Assembly: GCF_000733725.1 (NCBI RefSeq)
Contig: NZ_JMQM01000002.1
Coordinates: 1 to 64,000, forward strand
Direction of reading: 5' to 3'
Length of the DNA: 64,000 nt
From: Nitratireductor basaltis
GTDB lineage: Bacteria > Pseudomonadota > Alphaproteobacteria > Rhizobiales > Rhizobiaceae
Both the position numbers and the translations under genes were made by a program. The notes below the pieces were generated by a model that worked only from the letters and a program-made list of their open reading frames with translations, was not told where the DNA came from and did not search any database. Position 1 is the first letter of the stretch; every line of letters starts with the position of its first letter. Below are positions 62,693 through 64,000 of this stretch, piece by piece.

Positions 62693-63385
62693 ATGCCGGA
62701 GGAGCACACATTGCCGCACATCATCACCAAATTCGAACGGGCCAAACCCGAAGACGTTAAGGCACTGTCCAAATTCGGTAGCGCCACCATCCATGAGGCG
62801 CAGGGCCGTCTCGGCGCGCTAAGCCCCCGCCTAAAGCCGATTGATCGCAACATGACCGTTTGCGGTCCCGCATTCACAGTTCTGGGCGCCCCGCGCGACA
62901 ACCTGATGCTGCAGCTTGCGATCGAATACGCCCAAGCAGGTGATGTCATCATTATGTCCGCGGGTGAATACGAAGACGCCGGTTGCTTCGGCGATGTGCT
63001 TGGAAATGCTTGTGTCGCCAAGGGGATCGCGGGTGTTATTGTCGATACCGGCGTGCGTGACACCCAAATGCTGATCGAACTGGGTCTGCCGGTTTTCTCA
63101 CTGAGCGTCTGCATCAAGGGTACGGTCAAGGAGACGCTGGGCCAGACCGGATGTGACATAGTGATCGGTGGGCAGTTGATCCACCCCGGCGATGTGATCT
63201 GCGGTGATGCCGACGGCTTGGTCGTTGTGCGCCGCGAAAACGCGGCAGAGGTGGCGCGCCTGTCGCAGGAGCGTGAAGATGTCGAAGCAGATCTGATCGA
63301 GAAATACAAGGCAGGCCGCACTGTAATCGACCTTTGCAAACTCGAACCGGTTCTCAAAGCCAAGGGACTGACCACCGACCTTTGA
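62693..63385 (+). CDS. RraA / 4-hydroxy-4-methyl-2-oxoglutarate aldolase family protein
   Basis: 230 residues. The family includes HMG/CHA aldolases that split 4-hydroxy-4-methyl- or 4-carboxy-4-hydroxy-2-oxo acids to pyruvate, and the RNase E regulator RraA. Marks: FGSATIHEAQGRLGALSP, AGDVIIMSAGEYEDAGCFGDVLGN and DTGVRDTQ with Arg122-Asp123, which match the catalytic pair of the Pseudomonas aldolase. The start is uncertain: an ATG at PEEHTLPHI gives the family's usual length; ATGs 26 and 55 codons upstream are in frame. Divergent from the Pxp/Acc operon, suggesting shared control, and convergent with the LacI gene. Confidence 0.85.
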   Translation: MPEEHTLPHIITKFERAKPEDVKALSKFGSATIHEAQGRLGALSPRLKPIDRNMTVCGPAFTVLGAPRDNLMLQLAIEYAQAGDVIIMSAGEYEDAGCFGDVLGNACVAKGIAGVIVDTGVRDTQMLIELGLPVFSLSVCIKGTVKETLGQTGCDIVIGGQLIHPGDVICGDADGLVVVRRENAAEVARLSQEREDVEADLIEKYKAGRTVIDLCKLEPVLKAKGLTTDL

Positions 63386-63410
63386 GTTGATCTGCGCCGC
63401 TTGTGGCCCT

Positions 63411-64000
63411 TCAGGGTGTCGAGCGGCGCAATATCAGGTCGGGCTGGATAATGTGTTTCTGCGCGACGCCCTGTACGGATGCTTCCAGCAACTCCACCAC
63501 CAGATCGGCTGTACGGGCACCGATCCGACCGGCGTAAACGTCAATCGTTGTCAGAGGCGGTTCGCACACTCGGCCGATTTCGTAGTTGCCATACCCTGCC
63601 ACCGCGAGGTCCTCTGGGACACGAACACCGCGTCGCGCACATTGCGCCAGCACGCCGAAGGCAACCAGATCTGACACACACAATACCCCGTCCGTATCGG
63701 GGAAATGATCCAGCAATAGATCAAGCCCCGACGCACCCTCTGTCATTCCGACGGGTGCGGCACCTGCAGGTACCAGTCTGCTGGCCTCAAGACCGTGAGA
63801 TTCCATAGCCTCGACGAATCCTGCGCGTCGCTGGACACCGCGCTGATCGGCGTCGGTTTCCCCACCCAGAAATGCCAGCCGATTGCGACCGGATTTGATC
63901 ATGTGATCGACCAGGGTCTTCATTGAGGTTCGGTTGGAAAAACCGACGACGTGACCAATCGGTTTCACGGGCATGTCCCAGATTTCGACGACGGGAATAG
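63411..64000 (-). CDS. LacI family transcriptional regulator, C-terminal part (cut by window edge)
   Basis: The visible 196 residues are the sugar-binding-like effector domain of a LacI/GntR(gluconate)-type repressor: IPVVEIWDMP at the edge, GHVVGFSNRTSMKTLVDHMI, GRNRLAFLGGETDADQRGVQRR, VLCVSDLVAFGVLAQCARRG and VPEDLAVAGYGNYEIG. The N-terminal helix-turn-helix lies beyond the window, so this is an incomplete view and not a broken gene. Probably controls the catabolic block; the ligand would be its substrate or an intermediate. Confidence 0.85.
   Translation of the reverse strand, partial: IPVVEIWDMPVKPIGHVVGFSNRTSMKTLVDHMIKSGRNRLAFLGGETDADQRGVQRRAGFVEAMESHGLEASRLVPAGAAPVGMTEGASGLDLLLDHFPDTDGVLCVSDLVAFGVLAQCARRGVRVPEDLAVAGYGNYEIGRVCEPPLTTIDVYAGRIGARTADLVVELLEASVQGVAQKHIIQPDLILRRSTP

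Overview
The window looks like a chromosomal segment of an alphaproteobacterium of the order Hyphomicrobiales (rhizobia), most likely near Mesorhizobium or Nitratireductor in the Phyllobacteriaceae. This is inferred from high GC, a class II (CP4-like) AroA, the aroA-SDR-cmk-rpsA order, the mgsA-glk-ABC-dapB-gpmA order, a TIGR02300 (FYDLN acid) protein and an NDUFA9-like protein. Genus is a guess from gene content; no search was run.

Left part, 1 to about 16.9 kb, is housekeeping. The left edge holds what looks like the promoter of an rRNA operon reading leftward out of the window. Then come tRNA-Leu(CAG), a leftward run mgsA-glk-ABC exporter-dapB-gpmA, mepA, a GST-queG-NAD epimerase operon, uppP, a TSUP permease, an NDUFA9-like protein, gyrB with a clear promoter and terminator, an FMN stress protein, a small membrane protein and a lytic transglycosylase lipoprotein.

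From 16.9 to 26.2 kb the core operon aroA-SDR-cmk-rpsA lies between two accessory patches of lower GC. One, beside tRNA-Ala(GGC), encodes an HNH nuclease coupled to a small zinc-ribbon protein. The other encodes a 383-residue membrane protein of unknown function followed by a VapBC toxin-antitoxin pair.

From 26.2 to 36.7 kb lie slyX, a thioesterase and an iron alcohol dehydrogenase, then a nucleoside salvage cluster: a BMP-type nucleoside ABC importer without a binding-protein gene, cdd, purine nucleoside phosphorylase, deoA, and on the other strand upp and add. From 36.8 to 43.9 kb a phosphonate block (phnC-D-E-E, a 2H phosphoesterase, phnM, phnN) sits behind a good Pho box, but the C-P lyase core genes are not here. 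Then follow rpe, a LysE exporter and polA.

From about 48.6 kb to the right end the content changes to a catabolic block: a TIM-barrel isomerase and a complete oligopeptide-type ABC importer on the plus strand; then on the minus strand a tightly overlapping set of biotin carboxyl carrier protein, biotin carboxylase, PxpB, PxpC, a second carrier-like protein lacking the biotinyl lysine, PxpA, an SDR and a class I aminotransferase; plus an RraA/HMG-aldolase-type protein and a LacI-type regulator cut by the window edge. Read together, this suggests an inducible pathway that imports a lactam-containing compound, opens a substituted 5-oxoproline with a biotin-dependent, urea-carboxylase-like machine, transaminates the resulting substituted glutamate and cleaves it with an aldolase. 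This is the best candidate in the window for an undescribed system; the substrate is inference.
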